Shown here: positions 54,591 through 63,306 of the stretch, in pieces
Layout of the letters: every line of letters begins with the position of its first letter
How positions within the stretch are numbered: the stretch's first letter is position 1
DNA from: CALMEC01 sp964531025
GTDB lineage: Bacteria; Actinomycetota; Thermoleophilia; Miltoncostaeales; Miltoncostaeaceae
Length of the DNA: 64,000 nt
Direction of reading: 5' to 3'
Assembly: GCA_964531025.1 (NCBI GenBank)
Contig: CAZHDY010000001.1
Location: 930,001-994,000 of the forward strand
Translations under genes and position numbers: made by a program
The notes under the pieces: generated by a model
Told to the model about the DNA's origin: nothing
Database searches by the model: none
Seen by the model: the letters and a program-made list of their open reading frames with translations, nothing else

Positions 54591-55393
54591 GCCGCGTTCT
54601 TCGTCGCGATCCCGAGCCGCGCCGCCGCCTCGGCGGCCGATCTCGCGCTCAGGCCCGCGTCGAGCAGGACACCGACGGCGTGCTCGATGGCACCCTCGGA
54701 TGGCGGGGGCGCCTCGTGGGGCCCGATGACCACCGTCACCTCTCCGCGCACTCCGTCGGCGACGGGTTCCCTCAGCTCCTGAAGGGTGCCGCGGAGCACC
54801 TCCTCGTGCAGCTTGGTGAGCTCCCGACACACGGCCGCGGCGCGATCGGGGTGGACGTCGGCCAGGTCGGCAATGAGCCCCGCGACGCGGTGGGGGCTCT
54901 CGAACCCGACCACCGTCTCGGTCCGGGCCGCGAGAAGTTCGTGTCGTTGTGCCGATTTACGCGGGAAGAAGCCGACGAACGTGTACGGCTCCACCGGGAG
55001 ACCAGACAGGGCGAGCGCCGACTCGACCGCGCTCGGCCCCGGGATGACGGTGACCGGGACACCTGCGTCAACCGCGGCCCGGATCACCCGTGCGCCCGGA
55101 TCGCTGATGACGGGCATGCCCGCGTCGCTCACGAAGGCCACGCTCGCACCCTCGGTCATGCGTCGCACCAGATCCTGGGCGCGCGATGCCTCGTTGTGTT
55201 CGTGGGCCGGAACCATCGGCGCGTCCGACCCAACGTGACGCAGCAGGACGCTCGTGCGACGCGTGTCCTCGCAGGCCACGACATCGGCGGCGCGCAGGGC
55301 CTCCACCGCACGGGGGGCGATGTCGCCTAAGTTGCCGATCGGCGTGGCGATGACGACCAGCCCACCGCCGGTGTGCCGCGGCTCATCGGCCAC
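54548..55393 (-). CDS. rsmI: 16S rRNA (cytidine-1402-2'-O)-methyltransferase
   Basis: SAM-dependent tetrapyrrole-methylase-fold enzyme that 2'-O-methylates C1402 in the ribosomal decoding centre. The product is 281 aa. Family motifs are VVIATPIGNLGDIAPRAVE at the N-terminus with ACEDTR, FVSDAGMPVISDPGARVI near residue 85, and VIPGPSAVESALALSGLP near residue 118. GFFPRKSAQR and ELTKLHEE follow. GTG 55393 overlaps the end of the ROK kinase gene, with GGAG seven bases upstream. The 3' end runs 43 bp into the convergent nucleotidyltransferase gene. Confidence 0.95.
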   Translation of the reverse strand: MADEPRHTGGGLVVIATPIGNLGDIAPRAVEALRAADVVACEDTRRTSVLLRHVGSDAPMVPAHEHNEASRAQDLVRRMTEGASVAFVSDAGMPVISDPGARVIRAAVDAGVPVTVIPGPSAVESALALSGLPVEPYTFVGFFPRKSAQRHELLAARTETVVGFESPHRVAGLIADLADVHPDRAAAVCRELTKLHEEVLRGTLQELREPVADGVRGEVTVVIGPHEAPPPSEGAIEHAVGVLLDAGLSARSAAEAAARLGIATKNAAYRVALADPRRADT

Positions 55394-56270
55394 CGAAGGT
55401 CTCCCACGCCAGAAGGCCGCCGCCCACCACGCCCGCATGATTCCCGAGCGTGGCCGCGACGATCGGGGTGCGGACGTTGGAGGGCAGGACCCGCTCCAGG
55501 AACTCACGCTCCGCCTCGTCGTACATGAGACCGTCGGCGAAGCCGACCCCACCCCCCACCACCACCATGTCGGGGGCGAAGATGTTGACCAGCCCGGCGA
55601 TGCCGACACCCAGATAGCGCCCCGCGCGATGGAGCACGGCGCGACAATGGGCGTCGCCTGCCAGGGCCTCCCTCACGGCGTCGGGGGCGGGCATGCCGGC
55701 GTCACGGGCGATCGCCGTGCCGCTCACCATCGTCTCGAGGCACCCGTGATTGGGGCAGTTGCGCTGGCAGGGCGGACCGTCCGGCTCGACGGTCACATGC
55801 CCGAGCTCCATGCCGCGACCGTAGCCACCGCGGACGATCGCGCCGTCGATGACCACGCCGCCACCGACGCCGGTTCCGATTGTCAGCATGACGATATTTT
55901 CCTGACCTCGGCCGGCACCCACCCGCTGCTCGGCCAGGGCGGCGACATTGGCGTCATTGTCGATGACCACCGGATACGGCAGGCGATCACCCAGCATCTC
56001 GCCCGCGGCGACATCGGCGAGGTCCAGATTGGCGCTGCCGCGGACGTATCCCGTGGAGAACTCCACCTGCGAGGGCAGGCCCACGCCCACACCGACGACG
56101 GGCCCACCGGCCTCGTCGGCGACCGCGAGTACGGCTTCCACCACACGCTCCAGAAGGTCGCCGCCGTCCTTCGGTGAGGGCAGGACACGAGCGGCGGATC
56201 GCGAACTGTCCCTCTTCACGGCTGCGGCCGCGATCTTCGTCCCGCCCACGTCCACACCGATCGCGATCAC
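55383..56270 (-). CDS. ROK-family sugar kinase (probable glucokinase)
   Basis: ATP-dependent kinase of the ROK family; glucokinase is the most likely role. The product is 295 aa. The phosphate loop is GVDVGGTKIAAAAV (residues 6-19). VVIDNDANVAALAE carries the catalytic aspartate near residue 98. GTGVGGGVVIDG and ELGHVTVEPDGPPC supply the sugar/zinc histidine. The zinc motif is spaced C-x3-C-x4-C (CQRNCPNHGC), slightly different from the usual CxCGxxGC. No N-terminal DNA-binding domain is present, so it is an enzyme, not a repressor. GTG 56270 has GGAGGAGAGG upstream. Operon with rsmI; divergent from the LCP gene. Confidence 0.88.
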   Translation of the reverse strand: MIAIGVDVGGTKIAAAAVKRDSSRSAARVLPSPKDGGDLLERVVEAVLAVADEAGGPVVGVGVGLPSQVEFSTGYVRGSANLDLADVAAGEMLGDRLPYPVVIDNDANVAALAEQRVGAGRGQENIVMLTIGTGVGGGVVIDGAIVRGGYGRGMELGHVTVEPDGPPCQRNCPNHGCLETMVSGTAIARDAGMPAPDAVREALAGDAHCRAVLHRAGRYLGVGIAGLVNIFAPDMVVVGGGVGFADGLMYDEAEREFLERVLPSNVRTPIVAATLGNHAGVVGGGLLAWETFGGR

Positions 56271-56302
56271 GAAACCTCTCCTCCTCGTCATACCGCGCGG
56301 CC

Positions 56303-56312
56303 ACGCTACCAT
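56303..56312. promoter_or_regulatory. Overlapping divergent -10 boxes (ROK kinase and LCP genes)
   Basis: The 10-bp string ACGCTACCAT holds TACCAT on the plus strand (56307-56312, 9 nt before the LCP GTG) and TAGCGT on the minus strand (56303-56308, toward the ROK gene). The two promoters would exclude each other. Confidence 0.4.
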
Positions 56313-56321
56313 CGGCGAGAC

Positions 56322-57437
56322 GTGAGCTCCCGATCCAAGAAGCCCTATCGACGCTTTCGTGCGCACGGGGCTCGCGACAGCGACCCGGAGGCCTCCATCG
56401 AGGGTGTACGGGCACTGCGCGACGCCGTCGAATCCGGACAGCAACCGAAGCGTGCGTCCGAGCCCCGTCCGGCGTCGTCCACGCCACGGCGTCCTGCCGT
56501 ACCCGCTGGCGAGCGCCGATGGTGGTCCCTACGCGGCGTGGGGCCGATGGGAATCGCGGGCCGTTTGGTCGGCGTCTTCTTCGCCGTCGCCGTCATCTGG
56601 GGCCTCATCGGGTTCCTGGTTCTGCGAAGCGCCGTGTCCGCATCGAACTCCCGGGTGTCGAAGGGCGCCGTGGCGGCGTTGGACGATCCCGGTGGCGGTC
56701 TGCTCGGCACGCCCCAGACGATCCTCGTGCTCGGGTCCGATGCGGACCGCGGACGGACCGGTGCACGCGCCGACACCGTGATGCTCATGCGCACCGATCC
56801 CAAGAACAAGAAGATCAACTATCTGTCCATCCCCCGGGATCTTCGGGTCGAGCTTCCGCCGATGGGGCACATGAAGATCACCGAGACGTACGCGCACCGA
56901 GGGATCCGCGGCGCGCTCACGGGCCTCCGGCGCGAGTTCGGCATCCCGATCCATCACGTCATGGTCATCGACTTCAAGGGCGTGAGCGAGATGGTCGAGG
57001 CGGTCGGCGGGATCACCGTCGACAACCCGTTCCAGCTCGTCGACTGCACCTACCCCGGCGGCATCAAGGTCACCTTCCGCAAGGGGAAGCTCGACCTCGA
57101 CGGAGAGCGCGCTCTTCAGTACTCGCGGGTCCGGTCCTGTGACGACGATCTCGCACGTGCCCGCCGGCAGCAGCTCGTGGTGGCCGCGCTTCAGAAGAAG
57201 ACCCTGTCGTTCACCGGCCTCCCCAAGGCGCCGTTCCGGGGCGCCCGGATCGTGCGGACGATGTCCACGGACATGAGCACGATGGACGTGGTCAAGTTCG
57301 GCTGGATCCAGAGCCGGTACTCGACCGGGATGCGCGAGGTCCTCGCCACGGAGCCGCTGTGGCTCTCCGGCATCAGCTACCAGACACCACGAACCAGCGA
57401 GGCGGAGGGACAGATCGCACGATTCATGGGAAGGTAG
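56322..57437 (+). CDS. LytR-CpsA-Psr (LCP) family cell-wall glycopolymer transferase
   Basis: Membrane-anchored phosphotransferase of the type that attaches teichoic-acid-like or arabinogalactan-like polymers to peptidoglycan. The product is 371 aa. A basic cytosolic N-terminus of about 80 residues precedes one membrane helix (AGRLVGVFFAVAVIWGLIGF). The extracytoplasmic LCP domain follows, with TILVLGSDADRGRTGARADT near residue 130 (conserved Asp and Arg), YLSIPRDLRVELP near residue 168, and the conserved Arg block ALQYSRVRSCDDDLARARRQ near residue 264. GTG 56322 follows TACCAT by nine bases. It is divergent from the ROK kinase gene. Confidence 0.92.
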   Translation: MSSRSKKPYRRFRAHGARDSDPEASIEGVRALRDAVESGQQPKRASEPRPASSTPRRPAVPAGERRWWSLRGVGPMGIAGRLVGVFFAVAVIWGLIGFLVLRSAVSASNSRVSKGAVAALDDPGGGLLGTPQTILVLGSDADRGRTGARADTVMLMRTDPKNKKINYLSIPRDLRVELPPMGHMKITETYAHRGIRGALTGLRREFGIPIHHVMVIDFKGVSEMVEAVGGITVDNPFQLVDCTYPGGIKVTFRKGKLDLDGERALQYSRVRSCDDDLARARRQQLVVAALQKKTLSFTGLPKAPFRGARIVRTMSTDMSTMDVVKFGWIQSRYSTGMREVLATEPLWLSGISYQTPRTSEAEGQIARFMGR

Positions 57438-57557
57438 TCTTCCCATGATGGGATCACGTCCTAGCTTTACCGTACGCGGTCGATGCTCCGGCAGCCGTAC
57501 CGTCACGATCCACACAGGGATCAATGACGCCGCCCGCCCGGGCATCTGGTGAGATCC

Positions 57558-58370
57558 ATGCTCGCCAGCATCCCGAGCCCAGCGACGGACGCGTGGGAGA
57601 TCGGCCCGCTGACCCTCACCGCCTACGGCCTGATCGTCGCCGCGGCCATCGCGACCGCCTCCTACATCTTCGGCCGCCGGCTCGAGGGCCGCCGCCTGGG
57701 CACGATGGACGACGCCGTCGTCCTGGGGACGATCAGCGCGGTCGCCGGGATCGTCGGCGGGCGGATCTACCACGTGGCCACCTCCTGGGATCGCTACTCC
57801 GACCGCCTCGGTGATATCCCCCGGATCTGGGAGGGCGGGCTGGGCATCCCCGGCGGGCTGATCGCCGGCGTTCTCGTGGGGGTCCTCGTTGCCCGACACC
57901 GCGGCATCCCGATCGGGTACGGCCTCAACGCCGCGGCGCCGGCGATCGCCGTCGGGCAGGCCATCGGCCGGTGGGGCAACTGGTTCAACCAGGAGCTGTA
58001 CGGACGCGCGACCTCACTGCCCTGGGGCCTGGAGATCGACGACGCCCACCTCGAACACGGCTACGCCTCCGGCACGACCTTCCACCCGACGTTCCTCTAC
58101 GAGTCGCTGTGGAACCTGGCGCTGGCGGGCTTCCTGGTCCTTCTCGACCGCCGCCGCACCGTGGGCCCCGGGCGGCTGTTCGCCCTCCAGATCGCGATCT
58201 ACGGCGCCGGGCGCTTCTGGATCGAGGGTCTACGGATCGATCCCGCAAGCACGGTCGCCGGCCTGCGCTGGAATCAGTGGGTCGCGCTCGCGGCGATCGC
58301 CGGTGCGCTGACGTTCCTGATCGCGTCCCGGACGCGTGAGCGCCACGGGGAGAACGAACCGAGAACCTGA
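57558..58370 (+). CDS. lgt: Prolipoprotein diacylglyceryl transferase
   Basis: Integral membrane enzyme that moves a diacylglyceryl group from phosphatidylglycerol onto the lipobox cysteine of prelipoproteins. The product is 270 aa with about seven hydrophobic segments. The Lgt signature is GRWGNWFNQELYGR near residue 137. Conserved HPTFLYESLWNL lies near residue 176, and the C-terminal GAGRFWIEGLRID contains the essential arginine region. ATG 57558 is used; GTG 57549 is in frame and possible. A candidate transposon-like element with CTAG ends starts 8 bp after the stop. Confidence 0.95.
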   Translation: MLASIPSPATDAWEIGPLTLTAYGLIVAAAIATASYIFGRRLEGRRLGTMDDAVVLGTISAVAGIVGGRIYHVATSWDRYSDRLGDIPRIWEGGLGIPGGLIAGVLVGVLVARHRGIPIGYGLNAAAPAIAVGQAIGRWGNWFNQELYGRATSLPWGLEIDDAHLEHGYASGTTFHPTFLYESLWNLALAGFLVLLDRRRTVGPGRLFALQIAIYGAGRFWIEGLRIDPASTVAGLRWNQWVALAAIAGALTFLIASRTRERHGENEPRT

Positions 58371-58377
58371 AAGCGCC

Positions 58378-58544
58378 CTAGAGTGCCCCGCGTCAGAGAT
58401 TCGTTGTCATTTGCCGGCTGCATCTCATCGCGAGGCGGCGTCCTCGACCGAGGAAATATTCCCGATATTCCGGCAGTCTGCGTCCTTACCCCACGGGAGA
58501 TTCGCTCGGCAAATAACGAACGTATCTCTGACGCGGGACACTAG
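58378..58544. mobile_element. 167-bp MITE-like element with CTAG ends and imperfect ~37-bp terminal inverted repeats
   Basis: The left end (58378-58415) and the reverse complement of the right end (58508-58544) share CTAG, then CCCGCGTCAGAGAT, then CGTT, then ATTTGCCG, with a few mismatches and one indel. The inner 92 bp are relatively AT-rich (AATATT, GATATTCC) and non-coding. The right-end CTAG supplies the TAG stop codon of the FmdB gene. No transposase is present, so if mobile it would be non-autonomous. A two-way terminator between convergent lgt and FmdB genes is the main alternative. Confidence 0.55.
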
Positions 58545-58888
58545 GGACCGGTGCCGCGCGCCGCCCGGTCCTTGGGCGTCGCTTCCTTTGTCGTGGTGGC
58601 CGCACCGCCGTCGCCGGCCGATGCTCCCCCGGACGCGCCTTCCGACGAACCGGACGACCCGTTCGCGCCGGCGTCCCCGCCGCCGCTCTTGTCGTCCTTG
58701 GGGCGCTTCTTCGTCCCGTAGTCGGTGTTGTGGAAGCCGCTGCCCTTGAAGTGGATGGCCGGTGCGAACAGGACACGATGGACGGGACCACCGCACTCGA
58801 TGCACTCGGTGAGCGCGTCGTCGCTCATCGCCTGCATGGCCTCGAAGGAGAGACCGCACTTCTCACATTGGTACTCGTAGATCGGCAA
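58541..58888 (-). CDS. FmdB-type zinc-ribbon protein
   Basis: A 115-aa protein with the FmdB/CxxC_CxxC_SSSS zinc ribbon at its N-terminus: PIYEYQCEKCGLSFEAMQAM, then TECIECGGPVHRVLFAPAIH, then GSGFHNTDYG. The remaining 45 residues are a low-complexity Lys/Asp, Gly/Ser/Ala and Thr tail. The family was first seen as a putative regulatory protein, but the role is unsettled. TTG 58888 is the start: the product then begins exactly at the conserved PIYEY, with GAGGTG upstream. The stop codon lies in the right end of the candidate mobile element. Confidence 0.85.
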   Translation of the reverse strand: MPIYEYQCEKCGLSFEAMQAMSDDALTECIECGGPVHRVLFAPAIHFKGSGFHNTDYGTKKRPKDDKSGGGDAGANGSSGSSEGASGGASAGDGGAATTTKEATPKDRAARGTGP

Positions 58889-59241
58889 GGAGTGATCACC
58901 TCGGGGATGCGTGAACCGCGCTCGGGCAGTATCGCACACTTGGGTTGGCACTCTCCACCCGAGTGTGCCAGGACCTGTGGAGCCGGGCCCTGTCGCTTCC
59001 GGTGCCTGGCACCGGAAGCGACAGTCCCCCACCCGGTAGGGACGAAATAGCGAACATAGCAGGAGCTTCTTACCTCGTGTCGATCGCCACGTGTTTGTTA
59101 GTGCCTGGCACCGGAGATGACAGCCTCCCTGAGAGGCACGGATTCGGCATCGGAATCGCGGCCCTGAACCAGACCTACACCGAACGGCCGCGGCCACATT
59201 GCTACGATCCTGCCGTCGACCGCTCGCGCCGGGATTCAGGT
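58889..59241. other. Intergenic region with GGTGCCTGGCACC palindromes
   Basis: A 353-bp gap. It has a GGCACTC/GAGTGTGCC hairpin (58947-58968), the perfect 17-bp-arm palindrome at 58990-59024, a single GTGCCTGGCAC at 59101-59111, and a TACGAT box (59203-59208) that may serve the deacetylase gene. No gene was seen. Confidence 0.55.
58990..59024. repeat. Perfect 17-bp-arm palindrome with GGTGCC-T-GGCACC centre
   Basis: CTGTCGCTTCCGGTGCC (58990-59006), T, GGCACCGGAAGCGACAG (59008-59024). The core recurs at 15362-15374 (with A at the centre) and 59101-59111. It is probably a terminator or a REP-like repeat. Confidence 0.6.
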
Positions 59242-60036
59242 ATGACAGAACCGATGAGAAAGTCCCAAACCGTCAGGCGCGCGGTACTGCTCGAAGCGGG
59301 GGTTGCCGCCGCCGCGGCCCTCACCGCCCGACGCAACCGCGGGCTCGCACTCGCCGTCGCCGGAGCGGGGATCGTGGCCGCGCGCGCGGCCTTCGGCCGC
59401 AACTCGCCGTTCTACGGACGGGTCATCACCCACGGTTCCCGCGCCCGAAACCGGTTCGCGCTGACCTTCGACGACGGCCCCGGCCCCTCCACGTCGGCGA
59501 TCCTCGACGCGCTGCGTGACGCCCGGGCCCACGCCACGTTCTTCGTACTCGGCCGCCAGGTGGAGGAGCATCCGGATCTCGTCGCCCGCATCGTCCGGGA
59601 GGGCCACGAGCTGGCGAGCCACGGATACGACCACGGCATCCTGGTGTTCCGAGGGGCCGACCACGTCCACGAACAACTTCTGAGCACGGAGACCGCCGTG
59701 GAGGCGATCGCGGGATCGGGCGCGCTCAGCCGCTTTTTCCGCGCTCCCCACGGCTTCCGCGGACCCACCACATCGCGCGCCGCCGCACACCTCGGATACC
59801 GCACCGTCGGCTGGGGTACCGGCGTGTTCGACTCGGCACAGCCGGGCACCGAAGTCATCGCCGACCGTGTCGTGCAGGCGGTCCGGCCGGGGGAGATCAT
59901 CCTGCTCCACGACGCCGACGGCTGGGACCCGTCCGCATCCCGGCACCAGACTGCCGAGGCCATTCCCGCGATCTGTTCACGCTCACGCGCACTGGGCCTC
60001 GAACCGGCCCTGCTCAGCGCCGTCATCGGTCCGTGA
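59242..60036 (+). CDS. Polysaccharide deacetylase family protein (NodB domain)
   Basis: Carbohydrate esterase family 4 enzyme, probably removing N-acetyl groups from a cell-surface or cell-wall sugar. The product is 264 aa. An N-terminal hydrophobic stretch (AVLLEAGVAAAAALTA and LALAVAGAGIVAARAAF) could anchor or export it. NodB motifs: motif 1 TFDDGPGPSTS near residue 75, motif 2 ASHGYDH (metal-binding HxxxH) near residue 130, motif 3 RFFRAPHGFRGP near residue 167, and the catalytic histidine in IILLHDADG near residue 218. ATG 59242 is used; ATG 59254 is possible. GTG of the next gene overlaps the stop (GTGA), so the two are coupled. Confidence 0.88.
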   Translation: MTEPMRKSQTVRRAVLLEAGVAAAAALTARRNRGLALAVAGAGIVAARAAFGRNSPFYGRVITHGSRARNRFALTFDDGPGPSTSAILDALRDARAHATFFVLGRQVEEHPDLVARIVREGHELASHGYDHGILVFRGADHVHEQLLSTETAVEAIAGSGALSRFFRAPHGFRGPTTSRAAAHLGYRTVGWGTGVFDSAQPGTEVIADRVVQAVRPGEIILLHDADGWDPSASRHQTAEAIPAICSRSRALGLEPALLSAVIGP

Positions 60037-61127
60037 CCTCGACCACCCTCCGACTCCGCCGGCTCGCCCGTCGGTACGCCTGGCCGCTGCGCATCGCCGT
60101 CCTGCTCGGCGCCGCCGCGCTGGTGGCCGTCAAGATCGATGTCGAGGCGTTCCGCACGGCACTCCACCCTGCCTCCTGGCTGATGGTCATCGGCGCCATC
60201 ACGGCCAACGGGGCGTCAGTCGTCTTCAAGGGCCTCGCATGGAAGGCGGTCGTCGACAAGCTGCCCGGTATGACGCGCCGCAGCCGCATGCGCGACCTCA
60301 TCAGTCCGCTCTTCGTCGGTTTCCTCTTCAACACGGTCCTGGCCGCACGCCTGGGTGAGATCGTCAAGGTCATGCTCGCGCGACGGCGCCTCGCGGCGCG
60401 CGGCGAACGTGTGCGCAACACCATGCTCCTGGGATCCGTCGTCGCCGAGAACATCATGTCGACGGTGGCCCTGGTGGTGATCGTGATCGCCTGCGGCATC
60501 TTCATGCCGCTCTCCCGGACGATCTGGATCATCACCGCGGTCCTCGGAGCGGTCTCGATCTCGATCCTGCTGGTCGCGATCCTGCGTGAGCCCCGTCGTC
60601 ACATGCCGCCGTGGTTGTCGACCGGAACGCTCTGGGCGCGCGCGACACGTGCGATCCAGCGGTTCTTCTCGGCCGTCCACGAGAGCCACGCCAGCCTGCG
60701 CCACCCGGGCCGACTCACGCTCGTCGCGGTCCCCAGCCTCCTGTCGTGGGTGGCTCAGCTCGCCGGTGTCTACCTGGCACTCCGGGCTTTCGGCATCGAC
60801 CAGGTGGGCTGGGGCGGCGCCGGCCTCATCCTGGTGTCGGTCACGATCGCCCAGATCTTCCCCCTGCTACCGGGCAACGTCGGCGTGTTCCAGGCGGCGG
60901 TGGTCGTTCCCCTGACACACAGCTACGACGTGTCGAGCGCCAACGCACTTGCCTTCGCGCTCGGGCTTCAGGCCACCGAGGTCTTCGTCGGCGTCGTCAT
61001 CGGATTCCTCTTCCTGCTCTCGGAGGGGATCGGCTTCAGCGAGCTCCGCGACGAGGCGGAGCGGGAGGCGGCATCCCCGGTGTCCGAGGACGAAAGGGAC
61101 GCGGCCTCGATCGGCGCCGGCGGCTGA
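60033..61127 (+). CDS. Flippase-like / lysylphosphatidylglycerol-synthase-type membrane protein (UPF0104)
   Basis: A 364-aa membrane protein of the UPF0104/AglD-like family, related to the transmembrane part of MprF. About eight hydrophobic segments are seen, including IAVLLGAAALVAVKI, ASWLMVIGAITANGASVVF, STVALVVIVIACGIFM and VEVFVG-type C-terminal helices. Conserved family features are the positively charged LAARLGEIVKVMLARRR segment near residue 103 and FPLLPGNVGVFQAAVV near residue 275. A short acidic cytosolic tail follows. The start GTG overlaps the deacetylase stop by four bases. Together they suggest surface polysaccharide or lipid-linked sugar handling; that is inference. Confidence 0.85.
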   Translation: MTSTTLRLRRLARRYAWPLRIAVLLGAAALVAVKIDVEAFRTALHPASWLMVIGAITANGASVVFKGLAWKAVVDKLPGMTRRSRMRDLISPLFVGFLFNTVLAARLGEIVKVMLARRRLAARGERVRNTMLLGSVVAENIMSTVALVVIVIACGIFMPLSRTIWIITAVLGAVSISILLVAILREPRRHMPPWLSTGTLWARATRAIQRFFSAVHESHASLRHPGRLTLVAVPSLLSWVAQLAGVYLALRAFGIDQVGWGGAGLILVSVTIAQIFPLLPGNVGVFQAAVVVPLTHSYDVSSANALAFALGLQATEVFVGVVIGFLFLLSEGIGFSELRDEAEREAASPVSEDERDAASIGAGG

Positions 61128-61242
61128 CCGCAGCGACCGCCCCGGGGAGCCCCACGGCAGTACAGGGCACGCCGCCCGGACACCACACGGGCTGAGGCGG
61201 AAGCCGATCCCGGCCCCGCCCCCGCCCAGTCCCTTCACCCGA

Positions 61243-62985
61243 CTACTGGGTACTCGTCCGATTGACGAAGATGTTCTGCGCGTAGATCGTCTTGTACCCC
61301 GTGATCTTCGGGCAGTCCGCACGCAACGTCCGCACCGTGCCGTTCGGCAGGATCAACTTCGCATACGTACCCCGCCGCGGCTGATACGCCAACCGCACAC
61401 CCGAATACGCCGTACTCGACGCATCGGACATGATCGCCGTCACCACACGGTAGGTACCGACCTTCCGCGCAAACCACGGAAGCCGACGCGCATCCACCGG
61501 ACGCGCCGTCGTGTACTCCAGACGCGGCAACGTCGCCCGCCCCTTCGCCGTCTGCAACAGAACACGGAGCCGTGCCGTTCCGAGACGACGCGCCCCCAGG
61601 ATCGTCTGACCCACACGCGGACGGTAGTAGAACGACGTCACACCATCCTTGTAGATGATGCTGTTGAACTGCGGACGCGTCGGACACACCGGCGCCGGAG
61701 GAGTCGGCACGACCGTTGTCGACACCGCGGCGTCGATGGTCTCGGTGGGCGACGTCAGTGAGCGCCAGGCCAGGATCGCGTTGCCGGGTGCGGCCATGGC
61801 GATCGTCGGATTGCGAGGACTGGCCACATCCGCGACCTTGTTCGCGACGCTCCAGGTTCCACCGGACAGGGTGGCGGTGTACACGCCTGCGCCCGTGCCC
61901 TGACGGTCCTCCCAGGCGACCGTGACGTTTCCGGACGTATCCGCGGCGAGAGCCGGCGTTCGCGACTGTCCGCCGTTCCGCGAGAGGTTGACGGCGGTAC
62001 CCCAGGTGTCCGTCCTCACGCGGGCCTGGATGACCCGGTCGGTCGCGGTCTGACGGGTCCAGGCGGCGACGAAGCCCGCTTCGGTCGCCACCAGCGTAAC
62101 GGTCGGCGAGGTGCCCCGGACACCATCGGTGAGCAACGTGGAGGACGAGCCGAAGGTGCCACCGGTCGACGGACGGACGACCGCGTGCACGCGATACGTC
62201 TGAGCGTTCTGCTGCGTGTTCCAGGCCACCGCGACGGCACCCGTGGCGGAGACCGCCACCCTCGGACTCACCGCCGGGGCCGTGGCGCTCCCCGCAGTGG
62301 TCGTGCCACTGATGTTGCCGGCGGCGTCGATGACGCGCACCCGCGTGCGGAACTGCTCACCGGAGGCCCTCCTCAGCCAGGTGACCGCCATGACCCCGGA
62401 CGCGTTCGACGCGATACGCGGGCTCGTCACATCGCCCGACGAGAGTGAGACCGAGGCGCTCCAGGCCCCACCGGCCGGACGGACCGACGTCCGAACGTTG
62501 CCGTTTGAGATCCATACCGCCCGAGCGTTGCCCGCCGCATCGACGGCGACGTCCGAATCGGAACCCTGCGCAAGCACGGCCGGAGCCGACCAGACGCCAC
62601 CCGCCGGCTTGGCTGCGACATGGACCTGCCCATTGCCGGACCAGACGGCCGTCACGTTGCCGGCGGCATCCACGCCGAGGCGCGGGCGTGTCTGGTTGGG
62701 GATGGCAGGGCTCGAAATGGCCGTCGGGGCGGTCCATGCCCCGCTCGCCGCCGATCGGGTCGTCGTCTGGATGAAGCGGCCCGCGGCGTCGATCTGCGTC
62801 CAGGCCACGGTCGCGTTGCCTGCGGCGTCGACGACGCTGCTGGGCTCTCCGGTGGTCGTGGCCGGCGTGGACAACGGAGCCGCCGCCGACCAGGACGGGG
62901 CCTGCGCGAGCGCCCCAGCGGGCACCATCACCCCCAAACAGCCTGCCGCGAGAAGCGCACGTTTGTAGAGAGTGGAACCGGCCAT
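61243..62985 (-). CDS. Secreted repeat protein, probable beta-propeller
   Basis: A 580-aa exported protein of unknown role. Its signal peptide is LLAAGCLGVMVPAGALAQA. Residues about 30-425 are eight or nine degenerate repeats of roughly 45 aa, each carrying a 'DAAGN..v.W' core (VVDAAGNATVAW, GVDAAGNVTAVW, AVDAAGNARAVW, AADTSGNVTVAW and weaker ones). This pattern is typical of extracellular sialidase/BNR-like or propeller domains. The last 145 residues are a different, Arg/Tyr-rich domain without repeats (from TRPQFNSIIYKDGV to the end) with a cysteine pair. ATG 62985 has AGGAGGG upstream. A good promoter lies at 63014-63042. Confidence 0.8.
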   Translation of the reverse strand: MAGSTLYKRALLAAGCLGVMVPAGALAQAPSWSAAAPLSTPATTTGEPSSVVDAAGNATVAWTQIDAAGRFIQTTTRSAASGAWTAPTAISSPAIPNQTRPRLGVDAAGNVTAVWSGNGQVHVAAKPAGGVWSAPAVLAQGSDSDVAVDAAGNARAVWISNGNVRTSVRPAGGAWSASVSLSSGDVTSPRIASNASGVMAVTWLRRASGEQFRTRVRVIDAAGNISGTTTAGSATAPAVSPRVAVSATGAVAVAWNTQQNAQTYRVHAVVRPSTGGTFGSSSTLLTDGVRGTSPTVTLVATEAGFVAAWTRQTATDRVIQARVRTDTWGTAVNLSRNGGQSRTPALAADTSGNVTVAWEDRQGTGAGVYTATLSGGTWSVANKVADVASPRNPTIAMAAPGNAILAWRSLTSPTETIDAAVSTTVVPTPPAPVCPTRPQFNSIIYKDGVTSFYYRPRVGQTILGARRLGTARLRVLLQTAKGRATLPRLEYTTARPVDARRLPWFARKVGTYRVVTAIMSDASSTAYSGVRLAYQPRRGTYAKLILPNGTVRTLRADCPKITGYKTIYAQNIFVNRTSTQ

Positions 62986-63013
62986 GATGCCCTCCTGACG
63001 AATCGGTGGCGGG

Positions 63014-63042
63014 AGCATATGAACGGCATAGCGTCACCACAA
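63014..63042 (-). promoter_or_regulatory. Promoter of the secreted repeat-protein gene
   Basis: On the minus strand TTGTGG (63042-63037) and TATGCT (63019-63014) with a 17-bp spacer. The leader then carries AGGAGGG before ATG 62985. Confidence 0.55.
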
Positions 63043-63306
63043 CACGTTCCGTGTCAGCCTTCTGTAAAGCCGGGCTCACATTTCAATCAATAGTTCGCAT
63101 GCGATCGCACGGCGGGATCGAATACCGCAGAAGCGGTACCTCGGGATCCCCGAGTCTTCAACCGAGGTCACTCGATGTCCGTCGGACATTCAAGACGGAC
63201 GGGGGGCCACCGTCATCGCATTCATGGCCATGCCTCCCCGGCCACACACGCGGACAGCCGTGAGCCGCGGAGTCCTGCCCCGCTCCAACAGACGACGTCA
63301 CAGGTC

